Below, piece after piece: positions 57,299 to 64,000 of a DNA stretch of 64,000 nucleotides. The stretch is from Alkalibacterium olivapovliticus. Lineage in GTDB: Bacteria; Bacillota; Bacilli; Lactobacillales; Carnobacteriaceae_A. The notes beneath the pieces were generated by a model that was not told the DNA's origin, did no database searches, and worked only from the letters and a program-made list of their open reading frames with translations. The position numbers and the translations under genes are program-made. Numbering within the stretch: position 1 is the stretch's first letter; each line of letters opens with the position of its first letter. The stretch lies in assembly GCF_003003275.1 (NCBI RefSeq), contig NZ_PVTO01000012.1:1-64000 (forward strand). The letters are read 5' to 3'.

Positions 57299-57607
57299 AT
57301 GGCAAATCAAAAAATACGTATTCGTTTAAAAGCTTACGAGCACCGAGTACTAGATCAATCAGCTGACAAAATCGTGGAAACGGCAAAAAGAACTGGGGCT
57401 ACTGTTTCTGGTCCAATTCCATTGCCAACTGAACGTAAACTGTACACAGTAATCCGTTCGCCGCACAAATACAAAGATTCACGTGAGCAATTTGAAATGC
57501 GCACTCACAAACGTCTAGTAGATATCTTAAATCCTACACCAAAGACTGTTGATGCGTTGACAAAACTTGACTTACCATCAGGCGTTGACATCGAAATTAA
57601 ACTATAA
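57299..57607 (+). CDS. rpsJ: 30S ribosomal protein S10
   Basis: S10 (102 residues; also NusE in antitermination) starts [26 protein letters not shown] in the conserved form and ends [16 protein letters not shown] is 7 bases upstream. It is the first gene of the long S10-spc operon, preceded by a leader of about 200 bases. Confidence 0.97.
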   Translation: MANQKIRIRLKAYEHRVLDQSADKIVETAKRTGATVSGPIPLPTERKLYTVIRSPHKYKDSREQFEMRTHKRLVDILNPTPKTVDALTKLDLPSGVDIEIKL

Positions 57608-57648
57608 TTCGTAACATAAAACAAAATTAATATAACGGAGGTGTAATC

Positions 57649-58287
57649 ATGACCAAAAAAGGAATCTTAGGAAAAAAAGTCGGAATGACACAAATCTTCA
57701 GTGAAACAGGTGAATTAGTACCTGTAACAGTTATTGAAGTGAAACCTAACGTTGTTTTACAAGTTAAAACAATGGAAACTGACGGCTATAGCGCTGTTCA
57801 GGTTGGTACAGAAGATAAACGTGAAGTTTTATCTAACAAACCGGCACAAGGTCATGTTAACAAAGCTAACACGGCTCCTAAGCGCTTCATTAGAGAATTC
57901 AGAGATGCAGAGCTAGGTGACGTAGAAGTTGGAAAAGAATTAGGAATAGACACATTTGCAGAAGGCGATATCGTCGATGTAACTGGAACGTCTAAAGGTA
58001 AAGGATTCCAGGGTGTTATCAAGCGTCACAACCAAAGTCGTGGACCTGAAACACACGGATCTCGTTATCACCGTCGTCCTGGTTCAATGGGTATGGCGAC
58101 TCATCCCGGTAAAGTATTCAAAGGGAAAAAGTTAGCTGGACGTATGGGTGGCGAACAGGTGACTGTTCAAAATCTTGAAATCGTACGTGTTGATGCAGAA
58201 CGCAACGTAGTATTGATCAAAGGTAATGTACCTGGATCTAAAAAATCACTAGTTAAAATTAGAACTGCCGAAAAAGCAGACAAGTAA
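57649..58287 (+). CDS. rplC: 50S ribosomal protein L3
   Basis: L3 (212 residues) is an early 50S assembly protein reaching the peptidyl transferase centre. [13 protein letters not shown] and the extended loop [17 protein letters not shown] are conserved. The ribosome site GGAGGTG is 6 bases upstream; it follows rpsJ by 41 bases. Confidence 0.97.
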   Translation: MTKKGILGKKVGMTQIFSETGELVPVTVIEVKPNVVLQVKTMETDGYSAVQVGTEDKREVLSNKPAQGHVNKANTAPKRFIREFRDAELGDVEVGKELGIDTFAEGDIVDVTGTSKGKGFQGVIKRHNQSRGPETHGSRYHRRPGSMGMATHPGKVFKGKKLAGRMGGEQVTVQNLEIVRVDAERNVVLIKGNVPGSKKSLVKIRTAEKADK

Positions 58288-58313
58288 TCGAATAGGAAGG
58301 GAGGACTAGCAGA

Positions 58314-58937
58314 ATGCCAACTGTAACGTTATTCAAACAAGACGGAACGCAAAATGGCGATATCACTTTAAATGATGCAATCTTTGGGATCGAACCTAAC
58401 GAGAACGTTGTTTTTGATGCTATCACTATGCAGCGCGCGTCACTTAGACAAGGAACACACGCAGTAAAAAACCGTAGCGCAGTACGCGGCGGGGGACGTA
58501 AACCATGGCGTCAAAAAGGAACAGGTCGTGCACGTCAAGGATCTATCCGTTCGCCGCAATGGCGTGGAGGAGGAGTGGTTTTCGGACCAACACCTCGTTC
58601 ATACAGCTACAAATTACCGAAAAAAGTTCGTCGTTTAGCTATTAAATCTGTTTTATCAACTAAAGCGATTGATGAAGATATCATCGTGATAGACGGATTG
58701 AACTTCGACGCACCAAAAACAAGAGAATTCAGAGCCGTATTAAACAACTTCGACGCAAACAGAAAAGTTTTGATCGTAGTAGAAGATGACAATGAATTTG
58801 CAAGACTATCTGCACGTAACATTCCTGGAGTTAAAGTAGTTGCTCCTACTAATGTATCTGTACTAGATGTTGTTGCACATGACAAACTCATCTTGACGAA
58901 GGCTGCTTTGGACAAAGTAGAGGAGGTTCTTCAATAA
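58314..58937 (+). CDS. rplD: 50S ribosomal protein L4
   Basis: L4 (207 residues) lines the exit tunnel; its loop [24 protein letters not shown] is the macrolide-sensitive segment in unmutated form. The final A of its TAA stop is the first A of the rplW ATG, so translation is coupled. In E. coli L4 also controls the S10 leader; no such site is evident here. Confidence 0.97.
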   Translation: MPTVTLFKQDGTQNGDITLNDAIFGIEPNENVVFDAITMQRASLRQGTHAVKNRSAVRGGGRKPWRQKGTGRARQGSIRSPQWRGGGVVFGPTPRSYSYKLPKKVRRLAIKSVLSTKAIDEDIIVIDGLNFDAPKTREFRAVLNNFDANRKVLIVVEDDNEFARLSARNIPGVKVVAPTNVSVLDVVAHDKLILTKAALDKVEEVLQ

Positions 58938-59227
58938 TGGATGCACGTAACGTAATCTTACGCCCGATCATCACTGAAGCTTCTATGAATGCTATGGACA
59001 GCAAAAAGTACACTTTCGAAGTGGATGTTCGTGCTAAAAAACCACTAATCAAAAAATCTGTCGAAGAAATCTTCGGAGTTAAAGTTGATAAAGTAAACGT
59101 CGTGAATACAGCTAAAAAGCCTAAACGTATGGGTAAATATGAAGGATATACTAAAAAGCGCCGTAAAGCGATTATTACATTATCTGCTGATTCAAACGAT
59201 ATTGCATTATTCGGAGACGAAGAATAA
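58937..59227 (+). CDS. rplW: 50S ribosomal protein L23
   Basis: L23 (96 residues) sits at the tunnel exit and docks trigger factor and [17 protein letters not shown] and [18 protein letters not shown] are conserved. It overlaps the rplD stop by one base, with AGAGGAGG within the rplD end as ribosome site. Confidence 0.96.
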   Translation: MDARNVILRPIITEASMNAMDSKKYTFEVDVRAKKPLIKKSVEEIFGVKVDKVNVVNTAKKPKRMGKYEGYTKKRRKAIITLSADSNDIALFGDEE

Positions 59228-59282
59228 AAAAACAATCTTAAATAAACACTTAAGAAACTAGTTTAACAAGGAGGGGAATCAC

Positions 59283-60116
59283 GTGGCGATAAAGAAATAT
59301 AAACCAACCACAAACGGACGTCGTAACATGACGGGTTCTGATTTCGCAGAAATCACTACAACAGCACCAGAAAAAACGTTGTTGAAGCCAAACCCTAAAC
59401 GTGCCGGACGTAACAATGCTGGTAAAATCACTGTCCGTCATCAAGGCGGAGGCCACAAGCATAAATATCGTGTGATCGATTTTAAACGTCAGAAAGATGG
59501 CGCACGCGGTATCGTAAAAACAGTGGAATATGATCCAAACCGTTCTGCTAACATCTCATTGATTCAATATGAGGATGGAACAAAAACTTACATCTTAGCA
59601 CCTAAAGGACTTAAAGTAGGAACAGATATTTACTCTGGACCTGATGCGGATATCCAAGTAGGAAATGCATTGCCATTGGCAAACATCCCTGCTGGTACGG
59701 TTATTCACAACATTGAACTGAAACCTGGTAAAGGCGGACAATTAGTTCGTTCAGCTGGAACTTCTGCTCAAATTTTAGGTAAAGAAGGAAAATATGCTTT
59801 AGTTCGTCTAGGTTCAGGAGAAACTCGTCTGATCTTACAATCTTGCCGTGCCACTATTGGTTCAGTAGGAAACGAACAACACGAACTGATCAACATCGGT
59901 AAAGCCGGACGTAACCGCTGGTTAGGTAAACGCCCATCTGTACGTGGATCAGTAATGAACCCGAACGATCACCCACACGGTGGTGGTGAAGGTAAAGCGC
60001 CAATCGGTCGTCCAAGCCCAATGTCACCATGGGGTAAACCGACTCTTGGTAAGAAAACACGTAAAGGTCATAATCGCTCTGATAAATTGATCGTACGTCG
60101 TCGTAAAAAGAAATAA
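59283..60116 (+). CDS. rplB: 50S ribosomal protein L2
   Basis: L2 (277 residues) supports subunit joining and peptidyl transfer. [13 protein letters not shown] and [20 protein letters not shown], with the essential His, are intact. It starts with GTG after AAGGAGGGG. Confidence 0.97.
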   Translation: MAIKKYKPTTNGRRNMTGSDFAEITTTAPEKTLLKPNPKRAGRNNAGKITVRHQGGGHKHKYRVIDFKRQKDGARGIVKTVEYDPNRSANISLIQYEDGTKTYILAPKGLKVGTDIYSGPDADIQVGNALPLANIPAGTVIHNIELKPGKGGQLVRSAGTSAQILGKEGKYALVRLGSGETRLILQSCRATIGSVGNEQHELINIGKAGRNRWLGKRPSVRGSVMNPNDHPHGGGEGKAPIGRPSPMSPWGKPTLGKKTRKGHNRSDKLIVRRRKKK

Positions 60117-60189
60117 TTAAACCATTAACGCACTGTTAAATAAAGCAAGTCGAATTTAAGGGATTAAATCCCTAAGAGGAGGGCAATAC

Positions 60190-60465
60190 ATGAGCCGTAG
60201 TTTGAAAAAGGGACCTTTCGTCGATGGACATCTGATGAAAAAAGTTCGCGAAATGGATGATGAGAAAAAACGTGTCATTAAAACATGGTCACGTCGTTCA
60301 ACCATCTTTCCGAACTTTGTAGGTCACACCATTGCCGTATATGATGGAAGAAAACATGTACCAGTTTACGTCCAGGAAGATATGGTTGGACATAAACTAG
60401 GTGAATTTGCACCAACAAGAACGTACCGCGGACACGCAAAAAATGACCGTACTACGAAACGTTAA
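60190..60465 (+). CDS. rpsS: 30S ribosomal protein S19
   Basis: S19 (91 residues) in the 30S head; [18 protein letters not shown] and [16 protein letters not shown] are conserved. AGAGGAGGG is 6 bases upstream. Confidence 0.97.
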   Translation: MSRSLKKGPFVDGHLMKKVREMDDEKKRVIKTWSRRSTIFPNFVGHTIAVYDGRKHVPVYVQEDMVGHKLGEFAPTRTYRGHAKNDRTTKR

Positions 60466-60486
60466 TAGCGAAGGGAGGATACATTC

Positions 60487-60843
60487 ATGGCAGAAACAGT
60501 AACAGCAGCTAAAGCAACTGCTCGCATGGTTCGAATCGCACCGCGTAAATCACGTATGGTTGTTGATACCATAAGAGGGAAAAGTGCTGCAGAAGCTATT
60601 TCTATCCTTCGCTTCACTAACAGAGGAGCAGCGGAAGCGGTAGAAAAAGTTTTAATGTCAGCAATTGCAAATGCTGAACATAACTACGATATGGATATTG
60701 AAGAATTAGTTGTAAGCGAAGCTTATGTAAATGAAGGAGCAACTTTAAAAAGGTTCCGTCCACGTGCAAAAGGTTCAGCTTCACCAATAAACAAACGTAC
60801 TAGCCACATTACAATTGTGGTATCAGAGAAGAAGGAGGGGTAA
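60487..60843 (+). CDS. rplV: 50S ribosomal protein L22
   Basis: L22 (118 residues) forms part of the exit tunnel; the loop [29 protein letters not shown] is complete, with no macrolide-type insertion. It begins 21 bases after rpsS with AAGGGAGG. Confidence 0.97.
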   Translation: MAETVTAAKATARMVRIAPRKSRMVVDTIRGKSAAEAISILRFTNRGAAEAVEKVLMSAIANAEHNYDMDIEELVVSEAYVNEGATLKRFRPRAKGSASPINKRTSHITIVVSEKKEG

Positions 60844-60846
60844 TCA

Positions 60847-61503
60847 ATGGGACAAAAAATACATCCTCATGGCATGCGTGTTGGTATCATCCACGATTGG
60901 GATGCTAAGTGGTACGCAGAAAAAGACTTTGCAGACAAATTACATGAAGATATTGCTGTTCGTGAGTACATTGCTAAAAAACTAAGTGATGCCTCCGTTT
61001 CTCGAGTGGAAATTGAACGTGCAGCAAATAGAATCAACGTATCTATTCACACTGCTAAACCAGGAATGGTTATTGGTAAAGGTGGATCTGAAGTTGATTC
61101 ATTAAGAAACGGCCTAAACAGCCTGACTAATAAAAGAGTACACGTAAACATCGTGGAAATTAAAAGACCTGATCTTGATGCTACATTAGTAGCTAAAAGT
61201 ATCGCTGACCAGTTAGAAAACCGTATTTCATTCCGTCGTGCACAAAAACAGGCAATCCAACGCGCAATGCGTATGGGCGCTAAAGGTATCCGCACAATGG
61301 TAGCCGGTCGACTAAATGGAGCAGACATTGCCCGTAGCGAAAGTTTTGCAGAAGGAAGCGTTCCTTTGCATACACTACGTGCAGATATAGACTATGCTAA
61401 CGAAGAAGCCGATACAACATACGGTAAACTTGGTATCAAAGTATGGATCTATAAAGGAGAAATTCTTCCTGAAAAATATGAAGACAAGAAAGGAGGGAAA
61501 TAA
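60847..61503 (+). CDS. rpsC: 30S ribosomal protein S3
   Basis: S3 (218 residues) at the mRNA entry site, with the KH domain ([13 protein letters not shown]). It starts 3 bases after the rplV stop, with AAGGAGGGG in the rplV end as ribosome site. Confidence 0.97.
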   Translation: MGQKIHPHGMRVGIIHDWDAKWYAEKDFADKLHEDIAVREYIAKKLSDASVSRVEIERAANRINVSIHTAKPGMVIGKGGSEVDSLRNGLNSLTNKRVHVNIVEIKRPDLDATLVAKSIADQLENRISFRRAQKQAIQRAMRMGAKGIRTMVAGRLNGADIARSESFAEGSVPLHTLRADIDYANEEADTTYGKLGIKVWIYKGEILPEKYEDKKGGK

Positions 61504-61506
61504 TCA

Positions 61507-61938
61507 ATGTTAGTACCAAAACGTGTAAAACACCGTCGCGAATTTCGTGGAAAGATGAGAGGCGAAGCTAAAGGCGGAAAAGAAATAGCATATGGTCAAT
61601 ATGGTTTGCAGGCTGTTGATTCTACATGGATCACAAGCAGACAAATAGAATCAGCTCGTATAGCGATGACTCGTTATATGAAACGTGGTGGGAAAGTATG
61701 GATTAAAATTTTCCCTCACAAACCAGTGACAGCTAAAGCAATTGGTGTTCGTATGGGTAAAGGTAAAGGAGCTCCTGAAGGATGGGTAGCACCTGTCAAA
61801 CGTGGTAAAATCATGTTTGAAATCGGTGGCGTATCTGACGAAGTCGCTCGCGAAGCATTGCGTTTAGCTTCACACAAACTACCGGTTAGAACTAGAGTAG
61901 TAACTCGTGAAGAAAGTGGTGACTCAAATGAAGGCTAG
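61507..61938 (+). CDS. rplP: 50S ribosomal protein L16
   Basis: L16 (143 residues) helps position A-site t[22 protein letters not shown] and the basic region [21 protein letters not shown] are conserved. Its end overlaps rpmC by 11 bases. Confidence 0.97.
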   Translation: MLVPKRVKHRREFRGKMRGEAKGGKEIAYGQYGLQAVDSTWITSRQIESARIAMTRYMKRGGKVWIKIFPHKPVTAKAIGVRMGKGKGAPEGWVAPVKRGKIMFEIGGVSDEVAREALRLASHKLPVRTRVVTREESGDSNEG

Positions 61939-62122
61939 TGAATTAAAAGGCTTATCCACTACTGAATTGATTGAAAAAGAAGCAGAATACAAAGAAGAGC
62001 TATTTAACTTACGCTTTCAATTAGCTACTGGACAATTGGAAAACACCGCTCGTATTGGAGAGGTCCGTAAAAGTATCGCTCGTGTAAAAACTGTTTTGCG
62101 TCAAGCAGAAATGGTCAAGTAA
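61928..62122 (+). CDS. rpmC: 50S ribosomal protein L29
   Basis: L29 (64 residues), two helices: [18 protein letters not shown] and [19 protein letters not shown]. The start is ATG 61928 inside the end of rplP. A longer in-frame opening from 61907 adds seven residues that are not part of L29. Confidence 0.95.
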   Translation: MKASELKGLSTTELIEKEAEYKEELFNLRFQLATGQLENTARIGEVRKSIARVKTVLRQAEMVK

Positions 62123-62160
62123 TACGTGAGTGTAATAGCTTAATTAAAGGAGGCTAACAA

Positions 62161-62424
62161 ATGGCTGAACGTAACGATCGTAAGGTGTATGTAGGTAAAG
62201 TTGTTTCTGACAAAATGGATAAAACCATCGTTGTTGAAATCGCTACTCAAAAACAACACCGTAAATACAAGAAACGCTTAAAATACTCAACTAAATTTAA
62301 AGCACATGACGAAGACAACACTGCTAAAACAGGAGACGTTGTAAAAATCATGGAAACTCGTCCACTATCTAAAGATAAACGATTCCGTTTATTAGAAGTG
62401 GTTGAAGAGGCTATCGTTCTTTAA
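62161..62424 (+). CDS. rpsQ: 30S ribosomal protein S17
   Basis: S17 (87 residues), OB-fold binding 16S r[20 protein letters not shown] and [20 protein letters not shown] are conserved. AAAGGAGG is 7 bases upstream. Confidence 0.97.
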   Translation: MAERNDRKVYVGKVVSDKMDKTIVVEIATQKQHRKYKKRLKYSTKFKAHDEDNTAKTGDVVKIMETRPLSKDKRFRLLEVVEEAIVL

Positions 62425-62507
62425 TAGAACAAATTTACCGTTAAACCGGTAAGTTACACAGCGAGAAGCAAAAAGCTTCTTCGTTAGTTTGAAAGGAGGA
62501 TCCTAAC

Positions 62508-62876
62508 GTGATTCAAACAGAAAGTCGTATGAAAGTCGCTGACAATTCTGGTGCACGTGAAGTACTTGTCATCAAAGTTTTAGGTGGCTCAGGTGCTAAG
62601 TATGCTGGTATTGGTGATGAAGTAGTTGTTACGGTTAAACATGCTACGCCAGGCGGCGTTGTTAAAAAAGGTGACGTTGCTCGTGCAGTAATCGTCCGTA
62701 CAAAATCTGGTGCAAGACGCGCAGATGGTTCATATATTAAATTCGATGAAAATGCATGTGTAATTATTCGTGAAGACAAAGCACCACGTGGAACACGTAT
62801 CTTCGGACCAGTTGCTCGTGAATTACGTGAGAATGACTTTATGAGAATTGTTTCGTTAGCTCCGGAAGTATTATAA
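62508..62876 (+). CDS. rplN: 50S ribosomal protein L14
   Basis: L14 (122 residues), partner of L19 at the subunit interface and target of the RsfS silencing factor. [19 protein letters not shown] and [25 protein letters not shown] are conserved. It starts with GTG after AAAGGAGG. Confidence 0.97.
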   Translation: MIQTESRMKVADNSGAREVLVIKVLGGSGAKYAGIGDEVVVTVKHATPGGVVKKGDVARAVIVRTKSGARRADGSYIKFDENACVIIREDKAPRGTRIFGPVARELRENDFMRIVSLAPEVL

Positions 62877-62910
62877 TTCCGATAAACGTCATAAGGAGGT
62901 GCGCTAGAGA

Positions 62911-63216
62911 ATGTTTGTAAAATCAGGAGATAAAGTTAAACTAATCGCTGGAAAAGACAAAGGTAAAGAAGGAACTGTCTTGAAAGCTATGCCTAAACAA
63001 AACAAAGTGATTGTTGAAGGACTAAACATCATGAAAAAACATACCCGTCCTACAGGTATGGGACAAGAAGGCGGAATTGTGGAAACAGAAGCACCAATTC
63101 ACGTATCTAATGTTCAATTGATTGATCCTAAAACAGGAGAATCTACTCGTGTAGGTTATAAGATCGAAGAAGGAAATAAAGTACGTTTCGCTAAAAAATC
63201 TGGCGAAGCACTTTAA
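62911..63216 (+). CDS. rplX: 50S ribosomal protein L24
   Basis: L24 (101 residues), an assembly initiator with a KOW motif ([25 protein letters not shown]). AAGGAGGTG lies upstream. Confidence 0.96.
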   Translation: MFVKSGDKVKLIAGKDKGKEGTVLKAMPKQNKVIVEGLNIMKKHTRPTGMGQEGGIVETEAPIHVSNVQLIDPKTGESTRVGYKIEEGNKVRFAKKSGEAL

Positions 63217-63246
63217 TACTATAGTAGGAAAGGAGGGCATTCATAA

Positions 63247-63786
63247 ATGACACGCCTTAAAGAAAAATATAACAATGATGTTCGCCCATCATTAGTTGAG
63301 AAATTTGAATACACTTCAATCATGCAAGCTCCTAAAGTTGATAAAATCGTTATCAACATGGGTGTTGGTGAAGCTGTTTCAAACACTAAAAACTTAGACA
63401 AAGCAGTAGAAGAATTAACATTGATTGCTGGACAAAAACCAATTATTACTCGTGCTAAGAAATCTATCGCGACTTTCCGTTTACGTGAAGGTATGCCGAT
63501 CGGTACGAAAGTAACATTACGTGGAGACCGCATGTATGATTTCCTGGATAAATTAGTTTCTGTTTCATTACCTCGTGTACGTGATTTCCGTGGAGTGAGC
63601 AAAAATGCATTTGACGGACGTGGAAACTACACGTTAGGAGTTAAAGAGCAACTGATTTTCCCTGAGGTTGACTACGATGATGTCGATAAAGTTCGCGGAA
63701 TGGATATCGTCATCGTTACAACTGCTAACACAGATGAAGAATCTCGTGAATTACTCGGACAATTGGGAATGCCGTTCCAGAAATAA
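63247..63786 (+). CDS. rplE: 50S ribosomal protein L5
   Basis: L5 (179 residues) binds 5S rRNA and contacts P-site t[37 protein letters not shown] and [17 protein letters not shown] are conserved. AAAGGAGGG lies upstream. Confidence 0.97.
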   Translation: MTRLKEKYNNDVRPSLVEKFEYTSIMQAPKVDKIVINMGVGEAVSNTKNLDKAVEELTLIAGQKPIITRAKKSIATFRLREGMPIGTKVTLRGDRMYDFLDKLVSVSLPRVRDFRGVSKNAFDGRGNYTLGVKEQLIFPEVDYDDVDKVRGMDIVIVTTANTDEESRELLGQLGMPFQK

Positions 63787-63820
63787 CCTAAACTACCTGA
63801 ATAGGAGGGTACTATTAGAA

Positions 63821-64000
63821 ATGGCTAAAAAAGCAATGATCGAAAAAAATAAAAAACCAGCCAAGTTTTCGACTCGTGAGTATACCCGCTGTGAACGTTG
63901 CGGACGCCCACATTCCGTATACAAAAAATTCAAATTATGTCGTATCTGCCTGCGTGAGCTGGCATATAAAGGACAAATTCCAGGCTTGAAAAAAGCAAGC
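63821..64000 (+). CDS. rpsZ: 30S ribosomal protein S14 type Z (cut by window end)
   Basis: Sixty codons of a zinc-binding S14 are present, starting [31 protein letters not shown]. The four cysteines (CERC and CRIC) mark the short zinc form. The reading frame is open to the last base and ends KKAS, so only the final residue (Trp in the family) and the stop lie outside. GGAGGG lies 13 bases before the ATG. Confidence 0.95.
   Translation, partial: MAKKAMIEKNKKPAKFSTREYTRCERCGRPHSVYKKFKLCRICLRELAYKGQIPGLKKAS

Overview
The window comes from a low-GC Gram-positive bacterium, most likely Lactobacillales and close to Carnobacteriaceae. This is inferred from gene order and protein character, without a database search. 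It has Firmicutes-type Shine-Dalgarno sites, many TTG/GTG starts (radA, fumC, tkt, rpoB and rpoC start with TTG), the dut-radA-yacL-gltX-cysS-mrnC-rlmB-rae1-sigH order, a zinc-type S14, and a PyrR-type leader before a uracil permease.

Layout: (1) 1-290, the tail of a 5S rRNA gene, tRNA-Asn and a bidirectional terminator. (2) 325-4870, scattered metabolic genes: a HesB-like protein, an Old Yellow Enzyme, a sugar acetyltransferase, an SDR dehydrogenase and an MsmK-type sugar ABC ATPase with cre-like sites. (3) 4994-14625, the housekeeping run dut to sigH. (4) 14901-16709, a divergent pair: a Gx-transporter/HepT-like membrane protein and a lipoprotein ApbE flavin transferase. (5) 16716-20640, rpmG-secE-nusG, rplK-rplA and rplJ-rplL, with several structured RNA leaders. 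These include two sequences that resemble the L1-binding stalk of 23S rRNA and a complete L10 leader with a terminator. (6) 20773-38916, about 18 kb lying between rplL and rpoB, which are almost adjacent in Bacillus. It holds rodA, ftsW, a LURP-one-like gene, an MFS transporter, pyrP, a malic-enzyme gene with a broken start, fumC, an RsmC-like methyltransferase, an AT-rich PTS operon with a PRD regulator and a lone GatZ-like protein, a HAD phosphatase and transketolase. (7) 38926-51649, rpoB-rpoC and then rpsL-rpsG-fusA-tuf. (8) 51676-56254, a minus-strand MoxR/DUF58/transglutaminase operon. (9) 56255-57064, a non-coding stretch with a degenerate tandem array of about 52-bp units. (10) 57065-64000, the S10/spc ribosomal protein operon from rpsJ to rpsZ, which is cut by the window end one codon before its stop.

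Most genes serve translation and transcription. The metabolic inserts suggest a fermentative organism that uses sugars (PTS, ABC sugar ATPase, transketolase) and malate/fumarate, and that takes up uracil under PyrR control. The most unusual signals are the 52-bp tandem array, the flanked palindrome between rpsL and rpsG, the two L1-stalk look-alikes, the terminators inside the nusG and rpoB leaders, the frameshifted start of the malic enzyme, and the AT-rich PTS/GatZ island.
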